From Isoetes taiwanensis (lineage: Eukaryota > Streptophyta > Lycopodiopsida > Isoetales > Isoetaceae), in NCBI GenBank assembly GCA_021234155.1, contig JAJEKV010000003.1, positions 27,945,166-28,009,165 on the forward strand: a DNA stretch of 64,000 nucleotides, written 5' to 3'. Positions within the stretch are counted from its first letter, which is position 1, and the number at the start of each line of letters is the position of its first letter. Both the position numbers and the translations under genes were made by a program. A model generated the notes under the pieces. The model did no database searches, was not told the DNA's origin, and saw only the letters and a program-made list of their open reading frames with translations. This document shows, one piece after another, positions 34,861 to 46,736 of this stretch.

Positions 34861-35126
34861 CAAAGGAAATGTAAACAAACAAGGGAGGAGAAACATTGGC
34901 CACAAATTTCAAGTACATTGCAAAAGGGCATGAGATGGTGGGAAAGTAAGAAGACAAAACACAAAAAGAAGGAACGCTCAAGAGGAAGGCCGATGATGAG
35001 AAACAAGAACTCATTGAATATATAAGTTGAAAAAAGGTCTCATGGGGAAAAAATAGACATTCCAAAAAAGGTCCGTCTTCCCAAGAATGATGGTTCTATG
35101 TTGACATAGAACCATTGCATCATATA

Positions 35127-35763
35127 TGCCAAGGCATGACCCTATACAGAGTAGAAACCGATCTTTCAAGGGCTTTTGAGTATGGTATGGTTTATGCTGC
35201 ACTTTCTAGAGTGAGAAACCTTGAAGGTTTGATGCTCTTAGGTTTTGATCCATCAAAATTAAGGTGCATCCAAAAGTTGTATCATTCTATCAGAAATTGT
35301 ATCATTCTATCAGCTGAAAGTTGTATTCATCATATTGAAAAATGTGAGAGGTCTACAAACTTGTTGATATGGTTTCTAGAATGTAAAATTTGTAGCTAAC
35401 TTGATGCTTTTAACTGAAGTGGTTGATACGATGTTAATCTGGAAATGCACTTAATCACAGAACTTGGCAGCCAAGAATTCCTAATATACTAAGGTTTCCT
35501 TGTTTAGCAAGTAATATGAAGCGAAACTGTTAAATTCAAAAATGAGAAGCGACTGTTTAGACCTGCAGTTGAGATGTATTCCCAAGCTAAGATTGTATGC
35601 TAAATGATCAAGGTAAGAGTGCCTAAGGTAAACTTAAAACTTCATGAGTTTCACAAAGACCTGTAAATTTTTTAAGCTTATCTACAATTTGTCCAAAGCA
35701 AAATCCATAGCCCAGTTAGAAAATCCACGTATAGAAAACTAGGGAGAAAATGGAGCTTACATC
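35127..35763 (+). pseudogene. PIF1 helicase C-terminal fragment, second copy
   Basis: The frame from about 35115 to 35399 contains VETDLSRAFEYGMVYAALSR and NLEGLMLLGFDPSKLR, the motif VI end of PIF1 helicases, followed by about 360 bp of non-coding sequence. It matches 6579-7212. Here even the upstream motif II/III half is missing. It is better preserved than its partner at the DPSK residue. Confidence 0.75.
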
Positions 35764-37000
35764 GGTTGCAACTTATTCCCTGCCAATTTGAATTGCAAGG
35801 ATCTGATGAGCCACCCCAAAAATTTCACGTTCAATTGTCTTCCTAGGCTCAGAAGGACAATGCTGCTGTCTCTAGAGACTTTAACTCTATTCAAGCAACG
35901 AAGTATAAAAGTGTTTCTGGTAGTGCCGAGAGGACACAAATCAAGGAATCGGCCTCAGCTGAAGATATACAGGAGTTTTTTTTTTAAACGGCGCTATGTT
36001 CCCAAATGGAAAGTTTGTGGGACCAATCTCACCTTATAGCTTGTACGGCCAACTAAGAGAGGAGCTACAATTTGCCAATCATTCTTAAACATTCACAGTT
36101 TGCAGAACTAACTATAGGACAATGCTCAACTTGAGCCAAGAGTTAGACACACAGACGCACAGACAAATGATCCTGGACAAGCATATTTTGCAAAGTCTAA
36201 TCCAGACATGTTCATCTTTAGTTGATTACTAGCATTAGCAAGTCTAGTTCCATATACAAGGACCTTGTTCTTTGATGGAGGCATACCATAAATGACGACA
36301 CTTAATCTTTGGCTGACCAATGTACATGCATTGCAACTGCTTACCCAATCTTAAGGGAAATTAGATATGGACAACGATGTGTATGTTTTCTGCATGGCAA
36401 GAAATTGAGTTTCCGAAGAGCTTATTGTCCAAAGAAGGAAGCCTGAGAACTAAAACCATACAATAATATTTTCATGTAGATAATTAGTTATTTGGAGGAG
36501 GCATTTAAGGTGCGGGTCGTGGCAAATAACTGACTCTGCTTCTTCTGACGAGGGTATTGCCAAATGCTTCTTTTATAGAGTTGGAGTTGTTGAATGCTTC
36601 TGGAAAAATTGTTGCATGTACAACGGTTTGGGTTGATCTCCTGCATTTTGTCGAACAACTATCACGTTCCACCCCTCGTTAGCTTCATTCATGTCTCATC
36701 AATAGACAAGTTTTGTGACAATTGGCCAGCGGGTTCTGGAAAATCCACTAAGGTTTGGTTTCATTATTATGGTCATCCAAGGTGGATTTGGCAAAGCTTT
36801 CAGGGTTACTAACTCTAGCTCTAGCGAGGCTATATTTGCTGGCTTCAATACTACGTTGAGGCCGAAAAATATCATTCATCATGAATATATATACAAGTGG
36901 AAAAAGGATGTGATGATAGGCTAAATTAAAGTGCAAAGATAGCCACATTTGAATGAACTTTAAAGTGCCGACAGTAAGGTTATTTGAGAATAGCTACAAC
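35764..37000. other. No assigned gene
   Basis: Short frames on both strands (for example 35788-36039 +, 36126-36320 -) show no family motif. No repeats were recognised apart from oligo(T) at about 35975. Confidence 0.4.
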
Positions 37001-37006
37001 AATGAA

Positions 37007-37235
37007 TGGAATATTGACATAGGGAATTTTAGGAATTCAAGGGATAACCTCACTATACAAAATTATGCCGAAGCAGTGAAAAATGATGCAAGAATTCCTT
37101 GAGGATATATATGATTGAATGGAATATTGACATAGGGAATTTTAGGAATTCAAGGAATAACCTCACTATACAAAATTATGCCGAAGCAGTAAAAAATGAT
37201 CCAGAGAATTCCTTGAGGATATATATGATTGCATG
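37007..37235. repeat. ~110-bp tandem duplication
   Basis: GAATGGAATATTGACATAGG through CAAAATTATGCCGAAGCAGT and TTCCTTGAGGATATATATGA occurs at 37008 and again at 37118, nearly identical. Confidence 0.9.
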
Positions 37236-37479
37236 CCTAAGGAAAAGAGCACCGTTTATGATCTTGATGATGCCATTAAGGTTAAAATTCCAATGAACTA
37301 ATGACTCTTGCTAGCGACTCATACGTTAGCCATGCAAAACATTTGGCAATGAAAGAGATAATAACTGCCCTTGAGATAATTTATCTCAATCTTATTTAGA
37401 TGCTCATCGATAAATGGTCGAGGACGATCCATTTTGGAAAGGGAAGGAATGTTGTCATTTCCCACGCGTGGATAGAAAA

Positions 37480-38670
37480 GGATGTCAGGGGATCATCTTG
37501 CAGAGTACGAAAGTCAGAATGGAACAGAGATTTTACATGAGTTACTCAGACGTATAGTCAAAAGGATACATGTATGCCATGAACTTCCACATTCTAGACA
37601 TAGAGGCAATTAAGTTACTTTGGCCACTGTGAAGAGATGTTTTATTGGTATAAACTTGAAAGAAAAGTTCAGAAGTATGTAGAAGCTTGTATTGTTTGCC
37701 AACAAATTAAAGCCTCTACTAGCAAGCCTACCGGACTGATTCAGTTTTTGTCGATTCCTGTGAGAGCTTGGAGGCACATCACAAAGTCAACTCAAAAAGA
37801 ACATTATTTTGCAGTAGATTATGGTCTGGACTTATGAAGAATCTAGGTAAGTTTTTTAAAATTTGCCAGCGCCTATCATTCCCAGCCAGATGTGCAAAGT
37901 GAGGTTGTGAATCGTGTCATTGAAGATATACCTCGAGCTTTGTTGCAGAAAGGCAAAGTTAATGCGAAGAGTAACTATATCTTCTGGAGTTTACTTACAA
38001 TAACACCGTTCATTCGGTTACCCATAGAGCTTCCCCAGAGCTTCCTTTGAAGTGTTGTGTAGATATTCTTTGGAATCTCTGACTACGAAACTAGGAGGAC
38101 AAGTGTTAGCTTTGGATGAAGCAACAAGTGACTTTGCAAACATTCTACAAGAAGTAAACGAAGGAAAGTTGACTACGAAAAAGGTCAATGGGTCTGGATG
38201 CATATTCCTAAGAAACGACTATAGAAGAAACATGGGTAATAGGTACATTAAACTGGCTTTTAGGTAATATAGCTCATTTCAAATTGACGAGGAAAGTCAT
38301 TGAGAATGCTTATCATTTGCATTTTTATGGTAAATGGACTAACTTGCATCCAGTTTTAATGTTCGAGTACTAATGCCCTATAAGGGAAGTGAAATTTCTC
38401 CTGAGATTTTGCAGAAAATGGAACATGCAGAACCTCCTAACATTTAAGGAGACAAGGAGGTGCTAGGGCAAAAAAAAAAGAAAGATGCTCATCAAGATAC
38501 GGAGACACAGACTTCTTTTTATCAAAGATATCTAGTTAAGTTCAAGTTTCATCCATCTTCTGATGCCATGTGGTATTCTAAGGACTAATTTAAGGAGTAC
38601 AAAGCATCTGTGAATGAATTTGAACAAAATTTGCGAAAGGATAAAGAAAAGTTAGATGTTAAGTAACTAT
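37480..38670 (+). pseudogene. Ty3/Gypsy integrase with chromodomain-like tail, decayed
   Basis: The H2C2 zinc-binding part reads HELPHSRHRGN, then FYWYKLERKVQKYVEACIVCQQ-like sequence (37570-37750). The core end follows after a gap: AYHSQPDVQSEVVNRVIEDI at about 37880, corresponding to the H.QTDGQTE.VNR segment with its catalytic Glu. Then come NNTVHSVTHRASPELP and HIPKKR-like segments, and YLVKFKFHPSSDAMWY near 38530, a chromodomain-like sequence. The catalytic Asp region between the zinc finger and the core end is deleted, and stops interrupt the frames. Confidence 0.75.
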
Positions 38671-39051
38671 CTTGTTATATGAATGCTTTTAACATTAAAA
38701 AAAAAAGGGTCGCAACTTTGTCAGCAAAGAAATATCTAGAGATTGATATGTATTGGTATGAATTAGAATCTTTATTAATGATTATAAAGAGTCAAGACCT
38801 CTAAAAGAGTTGAGGCCATTCCTAAAAGAACTGGAATGAACGTCTCTAAAGGAATTGAGATGAAATACTTCTAAAGGAACTGAGGCCATTCCTAAAAGAA
38901 CTAGAATAAATGTCTCTAAAAGAAATGAGATGAAAGATCTCTAAAAGAAGTGAGGTGATTCCTAAATGAACTGGAATCAACATCAGGGATTAAGATGAAG
39001 CAATTTTTCCTCAAGATTGACGCGGATGTTCAATCTCGGAAAGGGAAGGAT
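38670..39051. repeat. Repetitive 3' non-coding part of the Gypsy element
   Basis: Phrases such as GAGGCCATTCCTAAAAGAAC and TCTCTAAA.GAA.TGAGATGAAA recur three times between 38800 and 38970. A purine-rich tract (GGAAAGGGAAGGAT, ending about 39051) fits a polypurine primer for plus-strand synthesis. Confidence 0.5.
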
Positions 39052-39724
39052 TGTTACGACTTTATGCCGGCTCGGGGGAGAGGCTCAGGCTCAACACTTT
39101 ATTGCCTAGATATCTTTTAATTAAATGGCATTCTACAATGGTTCCATTTAGGGTTAATTCTAAATGGTCAAGTTACATAAATAAATTCCAAAATCAAGCA
39201 TGGCTGATAATGGGACATCATGCCAAGAATCGACCAGATATTTCTGGTCTTCGAATCAGAAGAAAAAGGGCTGGATCGTCTCCTATTTTTGCCGAATCTG
39301 TATTTCTGATGTAAAGCACTATCCTTCATTCAATTTTATCTTTATCTAAATATGTCTCGTTGCAGAAAAGGCCATTTTCGGAAAAGGGACTGATCCGAAC
39401 CCTCATAAATAACCGATGTTCTTTTTGTTGTTGTAAGCACCTCGGCCACAGCCTTGAACCCTGTTTCCATGTCTTTCTATTGTTGTGTTTTGATCCTTCC
39501 AAAGCCAAATAATCCTGTATTGAAGTTGAGATAGCAAGATAAAGATTTCTTGCCCTTTCTTGCTTGGATCTGAGTCCGGCTGGGAGGCAAATTAGCTCCG
39601 AAATATTGGAGTGATTGTTCATTTTCTGTGATTTTTAGTTCTTAGATTACCTAAAGACTGGATTAGATTATCTATTCTTCCTGATGCTTAGAATACGAGG
39701 TTATTCTTTTTGCAGTTTATATCA
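39052..39724 (+). repeat. Probable 3' LTR of the Gypsy element
   Basis: Immediately after the polypurine tract the sequence starts TGTTACGAC and runs to ATATCA just before homology to transposon copy 1 begins at 39725. That gives a TG...CA interval of 673 bp. No second LTR was seen in the window, so the borders are inferred from the tract and the flanking homology. Confidence 0.45.
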
Positions 39725-40510
39725 GGCTGATCAAACCCTGCAGCAAATATGGGCGGGGTAAGCCTCATGTGTACATACCCTCCTAGCCTACGTCCAGCAC
39801 TAGGGGACCACTTCCAAGCCATGTATCACGGCAAAGCACCCTCGCTGGGGTGACAATACCTGATGTCAAGAACACGAAACAGTCGTAAGTCCAAGCCACC
39901 ACAAATGGACCCCGGCCCCGGAGAATATGCACTCATGTATTAGCCAAGAAATTAGAACATGCCCCATATTAGTTTAAGCTATATTTATCATCGTATGATC
40001 CAAGAATCAAGAGTCATAATTCACATGCATTTCCTATGCATTTACCAGGAACAATGCTAACACTTACAATGATATCATAGAGAACATATCACATTCATGT
40101 TCTACCATAGTATGATGTCAAATATTCAACAAGTACATGCTAACATAATGCAACCTTGATATATAGCCATGGTATCCAAGCATCTGGCATGTCTAAATAC
40201 ATTATACAAGAACACATTGAATGTCTAGCATTTTCGTCCCCATTGGAAAAGCTTATTCTAGGATGGCATAATATCCTATTCCCAAGCAATCATGATATTC
40301 CTACAATTTACATCAATAAAAGGTACAAGGATCACCTAGCAACTACAACATGCTTCCACCAGCATGCTTCTCCAGAATCTTTCATGCCTTTGCTAGAACA
40401 TCCGTGCAGCCCCCATAAGCTACATGATCTCTAAGGTTCTAATTGAGTTCTGGCTTCTTCCAAGCAGAACAATCTCTATAATGTTGTTGTCAGGATCCCA
40501 TTTACTCCAT
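39725..40510 (+). mobile_element. 5' part of DUF7869-type transposon copy 2
   Basis: The block is the reverse complement of 27345-26675 joined to 24715-24556. It ends around CCATTTACTCCATGTGG where LINE sequence begins; the element resumes at 48853. No protein is recognised in it. It shows that the homologous unit extends about 3 kb upstream of the transposase frames. Confidence 0.7.
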
Positions 40511-41900
40511 GTGGAAGAAGAAGAAGAAGATCATTCCAAGTTGGAAGAACGTGCTGCAGCAATTTGTGAAGGGCGTTCTTTGAGCAAGAAGTCTTCTACT
40601 GGTACACGACTCTTCTCTTGTTTGTTGGAAGGTACAGTGAAGGGTGCTGCTAAAGGGGCTGCTAAAGGCACAAAACGAATTGTTGAACACGTCAACAACG
40701 GAATTAGCAGTGTTACCAGTGGTTTTAACAACATGGTATCAGAATATTTATGAACGTATATGGAACCCACCCCAACAAGGAGATTAAAGGACCATGTATG
40801 TGAGCTTTCTTTGCCTAGTGATCTACATAGGATTTGCCCATAAGATCTTATATGTGTAAACTATCTACATAGGATTATGTTATGTATATCTATTATATTC
40901 TATTGAGGGGATGTTTTCCCACCACTACATGTATCTCGGTGAAATAATTAAATTCGTTGGTTGTTTATGGAATAGCATATGAAGCATCTCATATGGTGAA
41001 CATTATTGGTACACATGTTGACATGGTTTCACAGACTCAAGATATGCAAGCTCAGGGTAATCACAAAATGCCTGCAAATATTGAAGACTTGGAGCAATTT
41101 ATTCCCAAGAAAGTCCCAAACTCCCCCAGCTCAGATAATTTGACATCTAATTCTTTATTAAATTATGGATGCTGCAATTCTCAATTCTGGGAATGTTCTC
41201 GCTCCTCAACAGCAATTAATATTGATAAAGAAAACTCTGATCTTAATACTTTTATTGAAGCCAATTGGGAGGATGATTCCAGCTGCATAAGCTTTCTCAT
41301 ATAAATGATGACAAAACCAATAGCTCCCAGTTTGAGAAATCCAAAAAGGGGAAAAAATTGAAATCAACATCCAAGAAAGATTATGAAGCAGTTGGTAAAG
41401 GTTCAGTCCATTTGAAAACAGACGAAAACAATTGCAATGCAGAAATGGTGAACATTATTGGTACACATATTGATATGGTTTCACAAACTCAAGATACACA
41501 AACTCAGGGTAATCACAAAATGCCTGCAAATATTGAAGACTTGGAGCAATTTATTCCCAGGAAAGTCCCAAACTCTCCCAGCTCAGATAATTTGACATCT
41601 AATTCTTTATTAAATTATGGATGCTACAATTCTAAATTCTGGGAATGTTCTCACTCCTCAGCAGTAATTAATATTGATAAAGAAAACTCTGATCTTATAC
41701 TTTTATTGAAGCCAATTGGGAGAATGATTCCTATCTGCATAAGCTTTCTGATATAAATGATGACAAAAACAATAGCTCCCAGTTTGAGAAATCCAAAAAG
41801 GGAAAAAAATTGAAATCAACATCCAAGAAAGGACAAGTCTCATCTGAAACTCCTGCAGCCAAAACCAGACAAAAGAAAAAATTGAGAAACCATTAAAACC
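40511..41900 (+). pseudogene. LINE ORF1-like region with 453-bp tandem duplication
   Basis: Frames here are Glu/Lys/Ser-rich without a recognised RNA-binding domain. A block starting ATGGTGAACATTATTGGTAC at 40994 is repeated at 41447, so the protein segment NIEDLEQFIPKKVPNSPSSD occurs twice. The position before the endonuclease suggests ORF1; the identity rests on context. Confidence 0.5.
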
Positions 41901-41929
41901 TTTTTGTTCCCAAGGTTTGATCTTCATTT

Positions 41930-43263
41930 TCATGAAGATATTATCTTGGAACTTAAGGGGCATTAAAGGCTCCTAAAACGAAGACGAGCCATTGCCCAAA
42001 TCAGACAATATAATGCTGATATCATTATGTTACAAGAATTGAGGTTACCTCAATTCGAATGCTCCAATCTGGCTGACTGGATTTTTCCAGGCAATGCGTC
42101 TATTTGGATTGAAGCTACAGGTACTTCATGGCCTCTGTATCATCTGGAAAAACCTAAAGCATACGTCTCTATTTAATAGCCCTTGTAAATCTTGGCAGGC
42201 TGTCACCTTCTCCTCTGATGAGAACAAATTTGGCATCTTAAATATCTATACTTCAACTGAATCGAGGGATAGAGAAACTCTTTGGTCCAATATTGACAGT
42301 TGGCTTCTAAATCAGGACATCTCTACATGGATTTTGGGAGGAGACTTTAACAATACCCCCAGCTGGGACCCCAAATTAGGCAAACATCTGAACTTGTCCT
42401 GTAGAGAAAAGATTTCTTGGAACAATCTTATAGATAATCACCTCTTGCATCATATTCCTTCCTCTACTGCAAAATTTACCTGGAGCAATAAGCAAGATGG
42501 TAATAAAAGAGTCTATTGTGCCCTTGATAGATTTTACATCACAAATCTGACCAATGATCTCTGGGATAATTGTTTGGTAACTAGTGATGAATGTACCTCG
42601 ATCTCTGACCACCAATCTCAGTTCTTAACTATTAAACATGAAGTGGTGCTAAAAAGACAGGGCACCATCCCCTTTAAATTCAATTGCTCTCTCCTTAAAT
42701 ATGAGACCTTATGCTCTGAATTTAAAACCTTCTACTCCAATCTCCCAAGAGTTAGCATGAACAATTCTTATAGCTCTATGAAGGAATTCTACTCGAATAT
42801 CAAAGCCTCTAAGGGCTGGATCAAAAGCTGGGCTAAAATTTATCATGATCAGAGAAATTTAGAGAAAAATAGATACCTGCAAGACATTAAACATGTGAGA
42901 ATGCAGCTTCAACATGATCCTCTCAATCTCAATCTTCATTTATTGGAAGGTAACTTGGAAAATGCCATCAAAATGATTGAAGAAGTTGAAGCCAAAGGTG
43001 CTGCAATTAGTTGCAAACTGAAGTATTATGTTAACAAGGATAAGGGCAATTCTAAATTCTTCTTCAAGATAACCAAGAATAAGCTTTTCAAATCAAATAT
43101 TTTTAAAGTTCATTCTGATAATAATATCATTTTGGACAGCCACTCTGACATCTTTAATTTCTTCAACAACAAGTATTGTGAGCTTTTCTTTGATCATCCC
43201 TATGACTCAAACACCATCAGTAAGGCTAATGTTTTCTTTGACATGGTCCAAAACCGAGAATGA
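41930..43263 (+). pseudogene. LINE endonuclease domain
   Basis: The domain starts MKILSWNLRGIKGS at about 41931 and continues in another frame with RAIAQIRQYNADIIMLQELR, the catalytic Glu motif of AP-type endonucleases. The 42094-43263 frame has ILGGDFNNTPS (GDFN motif), then SISDHQSQFL (SDH motif with catalytic His), followed by a linker rich in Lys and Asn. These motifs define target-site nicking endonucleases of LINEs. The early frameshift/stop near 41970 disables it. Confidence 0.85.
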
Positions 43264-44436
43264 TCATATGAATGACAGTTTTGCTAACCCTCCTAGTCTT
43301 GAGGAAGTCTACAAAACTCTTACATCTCTTGCTAAAGGAAAAAGCCCTGGTCCTGATGGTTTTCCTACTGATTTTTATCTTCACTTTTGGGATGTTATTC
43401 AATGTGATTTTATTAGAATGGTCCATGGGTTTTGGCTATCTAATCATCTTCATCCTGCTATCTCTGCTGGGCTTATTTCTCTAATTCTCAAAAATGAGGA
43501 TCCCAAAGCTTTCTCTGACTGGAGACCAATATCATTGACCAACACTTCATATAGGGTTTGTGCTAAAATTATTGCCAATAGAATAGAGTTAAAAGCCATC
43601 TTCAGAACAATATCAGTCCTTCTCAATCTGCATTTCTCCCTAACAGATATATTCTTGATAATTACATTGCTGCTGTCGAGGGACTCCATTGGAACAAGCA
43701 CACTGGCCAAAATTGTGTTCTCTTGAAATTGGACTTCTCTAAAGCATTTGACACTGTTCACTGGAATTTTATTGACTATGCCCTTCACAAGCTTGGTTTT
43801 TCTGGAAAGATTATTAAATTGATTCATGGTCTAAACTCAAGATCTCAGTCTATTATGCTAATCAATGGCTCACCTGGTTCATTTTTCCCCTTAGCCAGAG
43901 GGGTAAGACAATCACAAGGCTGTCCTTTGGCTCCATATATTTTTATTACTGTCACTGAGATACTTACTCGAGTCATCAATCATCAGCAAAGTTTAGGGAA
44001 CATAAAGGGTCTGATCTTGCCTGACAATTCTTCCAATATGAATATCCTGCAATATGCTGATGATTCCTTTAGTTTTCTTAAAAATGACACTTCCAACATC
44101 ACTGCTTATCTAGATATTATTAGTGCCTTTAGTGCAGCCTCTGGTATTTCTCTAAATCTCAATAAATGCAACATTATTGGTGAGATTGAGCAGCAAAACA
44201 TATGTGGAATTAACTGTATAAATTCTTCTCAAGCTACCAAACTTTTGGGATTACCTCTGTCTTTAGACAGCAATATTAAGGGCCTTTGGAATCCTATCAT
44301 CACCAATATAAAAAGGAAACTGAACAATTATGGCAATTATTTATCTCTTGCAGGTAGGACCATCATTGCAAATACTGTTATTGCAAGCTCTCACATCTAT
44401 TTCTCTTCTGCATTACTTGCATTAGGGATTTTTTGA
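43264..44436 (+). pseudogene. LINE reverse transcriptase
   Basis: Successive frames give KGKSPGPDGFPTDFY, ISLILKNEDPKAFSDWRPIS, LKLDFSKAFDTVHWNFI, GVRQSQGCPLAPYIF and MNILQYADDSFSFLKN, the RT motifs including the catalytic FSKAFD and YADD aspartates. A frameshift between about 43590 and 43725 breaks the fingers/palm junction. The frame ends where the foldback element begins, in LALGIF. Confidence 0.9.
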
Positions 44437-44969
44437 GATCATAAAAGGGCCTTCTAAGGACTGCTGACTAAGCTATGTGAACTACCAATCAGAAAGCAGA
44501 ACTGGTAATCCAATCAGCAAAACAGTTATAACTAACTCACTGGATCACATTTTCTAGCATAAGTGTTGATAGAAGAGTCCAAATGAGCTCTTGTTTGGTG
44601 CAATAGATAGATCTCATTGAGATCTTTCCAACCTTGGATGGTTTGCATATCTTTTAGCCCCGTAGAATAGTAAAAAAATGGTAAAAACCATATTTTTTGG
44701 AGTTTTGACAATCATAAGTGGTTAAAATATGTGCAAAGCACCTAAGGTTGGAAAGATCTCAACGAGACCTATCTAGTGCACTAAACGAGAGCTCATTTGG
44801 ACTTTTCTATCAATATTTATGCTAGAAAATGTGATCTAGTGAGTTACTTATAACATTTTTGCTGACTGGACCCGTCAGGCTCTGATTTCTGATTGGTAGT
44901 TCAATTATCTTTATTTGGCTTAGTTGGCATGTTTTGAAGGCCCTTTTTTAATCTCAAAAAAACCCTAAT
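44421..44969. mobile_element. Foldback (long inverted repeat) element
   Basis: The left end ATTAGGGATTTTTTGAGAT (44421) is mirrored by ATCTCAAAAAAACCCTAAT (ending 44969). The similarity extends inward for about 220 bp on each arm, through GCAAAA..GTTATAA.TAACTCACT and TTTCTAGCATAA, leaving a loop of about 110 bp. There is no coding sequence. It lies at the point where the host LINE breaks off; no clear target-site duplication was found because the right flank is another insertion. Confidence 0.8.
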
Positions 44970-46736
44970 GCTCCTCCCGCCAGCGCCGCCCACCGCCTGT
45001 ATGAGCGCCCAGGCCGGGGGCCCGATCAAGCTCATGTGACGCTGCAGGGGCAAGCATCAAGCAACAAGTATGGGTACGGTTATGGCAACACCAGCATAGC
45101 CTGGCATCACCAGCATCGACAGCATCAACGGCCGGGTCTGTTCAAGCTCATGTAAATTGGCAGGGTCTAGCAACAAGTGCGCACACCTCCAGTTCCAGTT
45201 TTGCCTACTTTCCAGCAGTCATGGTTCTATCCCAATCCCAATTCGGCCATACCAGGTTACCTCTTGTTTAGTTCGGTGTTGGTTTAGGGTCTGGTTTAAA
45301 GCCTGGTTGAAGGATCTGTTACACCTGCCCGGGGAGCTCCCTTTTGTTTCATAAGCAGTTCTGTTCGCCCATCTTCTTATTGCTCCGTTGATTTGTTCCT
45401 GAGAACCTTGGACCTCCACTTGTTATCTGCTTGCTCATCTTTTTGTAATCCTTAGGCCGATTTTTGTTGTGTTGTCCCTTGTTTTGCCTTCTGGATTCGC
45501 CTTTGCATCCAAGCTCACCGTTAGGATCGAATTGCACTGGTCCCCTTGCAACTGCTCTATCCCTCACCACCTTGTCATTAGAATGGCTCGTAAGATCAAG
45601 CGCATGGCCAGGGAGACCCGCAAAGAAAAGAACCTCATTAGACTGTCTGAGCCGGTCTGAATAGGCCTTATGACCCCGCGATTGCGCTATATCTTCAGGC
45701 AGCCCCATCATTTGGGCCGCAGCGCCCTATACTGACACACCCAGACACACAATCTGCTCCGGATGCATCTTATGCTGCAGCCTTGTCCAGGATTGATGCT
45801 CGGATCCATTGTCTGCCTCCAGATTTGTTGGTCGGGATCCGCACGGTCCAATCGGCAGTCACACTCACAGGAACATCGGCTCAGTTGCCCTTGGGAAGCT
45901 GGGTCCATCTTTTAGAGATGCTGCTACAGTCGGCAGGAGAGCAGTACAGGAGGGTTAGAGTCTGAGCATGTGGATGCTATGCCCCAGGCCGATGATACCA
46001 CACCTATACCCACGCAGCCGCCATCTGAGGATTGTTTGCCCACTGCACAGGTCCCGCTTTCGCAGCCTGGCCGGGCCACAGAGCACCCGTTAGCTCTGAA
46101 CCTACGCATTGTGGATTTGGAAGAAGTGAGCGACACTCCTGGGACAGCTGAGGTGACCCATTTCTTTGCTGAGGTGATGCACGTAAAGGCAGATGGCATT
46201 CTCTCGGCTCGTCGAGTTGGAGCAGCACGGCCTGACCGCCCCCGTCATTTACTGGTCAGTTTCAGGGATGCCTTGTCCAGGCTGCACATCCTCCGCCATG
46301 GCCCCTTCTCCGTCCAGGAAGACCTTACCCCAGCACAGCTCTATCGACGGAAGGATGAACTATGTCACGTCCGCGAGGCTCGTCTGCACCGGAAGTGGGC
46401 TGTGTATAGAGGCGGGCAGGCTATCATTCGGGATCACTGGCCACTTGATCCATGGGCAGTGTCTGTGTAGTTGGTTTGCCACCGAGCTCTGCTTGGCCTT
46501 ATGCCCTTTTGTTTTATTTTATTTTAGCATTATGATTTGTTACGGGGTATAGTCCCCGGGTTCTGTGTACTGGGGTTGGTCCCCACGTTTGATTTTGGCT
46601 TCGGCCTTTTTGGTTTGGTAACGAGGCTTGGTCCCTGAGTTTCAGTTTGGGCTTTTGCCCTCTCTTTTGTATTGGGTCCCATAACCCGATTGTGTTCCGT
46701 GGACGTTAAAAATTTCTTCCTTCCTTCCTTCCTTCC
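44970..46736 (+). mobile_element. Nested LINE ORF1-containing element with CTTC tail
   Basis: A GC-richer block unlike its surroundings. It carries the ORF1-type frame at 45979-46470 and closes with TCCGTGGACGTTAAAAAT and a (TTCC)n tail at 46715-46736, after which the host LINE frame resumes (KSIYLQLEKIVRNFIWG). The same 3' end recurs at 54597-54655, supporting a retrotransposed family whose tail is CTTC repeats instead of poly(A). Confidence 0.7.
45979..46470 (+). pseudogene. LINE ORF1-like RNA-binding protein
   Basis: The frame reads VTHFFAEVMHVKADGILSAR, RRVGAARPDRPRHLLVSFRD, then EDLTPAQLYRRKDELCHVRE and KWAVYRGGQAIIR. This order (R.G....RPRPLLV.F, then DLTP.Q...R) is typical of LINE ORF1 proteins related to the L1 transposase 22 fold. 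The N-terminal coiled coil is not visible in frame, and upstream frames (45464-45960) look like its broken remainder. The ATG at 45979 is chosen as the first in frame; a GTG lies three codons earlier. Confidence 0.65.

Noticed and set aside
34591-35065. Cys/Phe-rich minus-strand frames
   Set aside because: They cross degenerate tandem repeats and show no domain.
37007-37235. Direct repeat considered as a CRISPR-like array
   Set aside because: Only two copies, contiguous without spacers, in a plant nuclear context.
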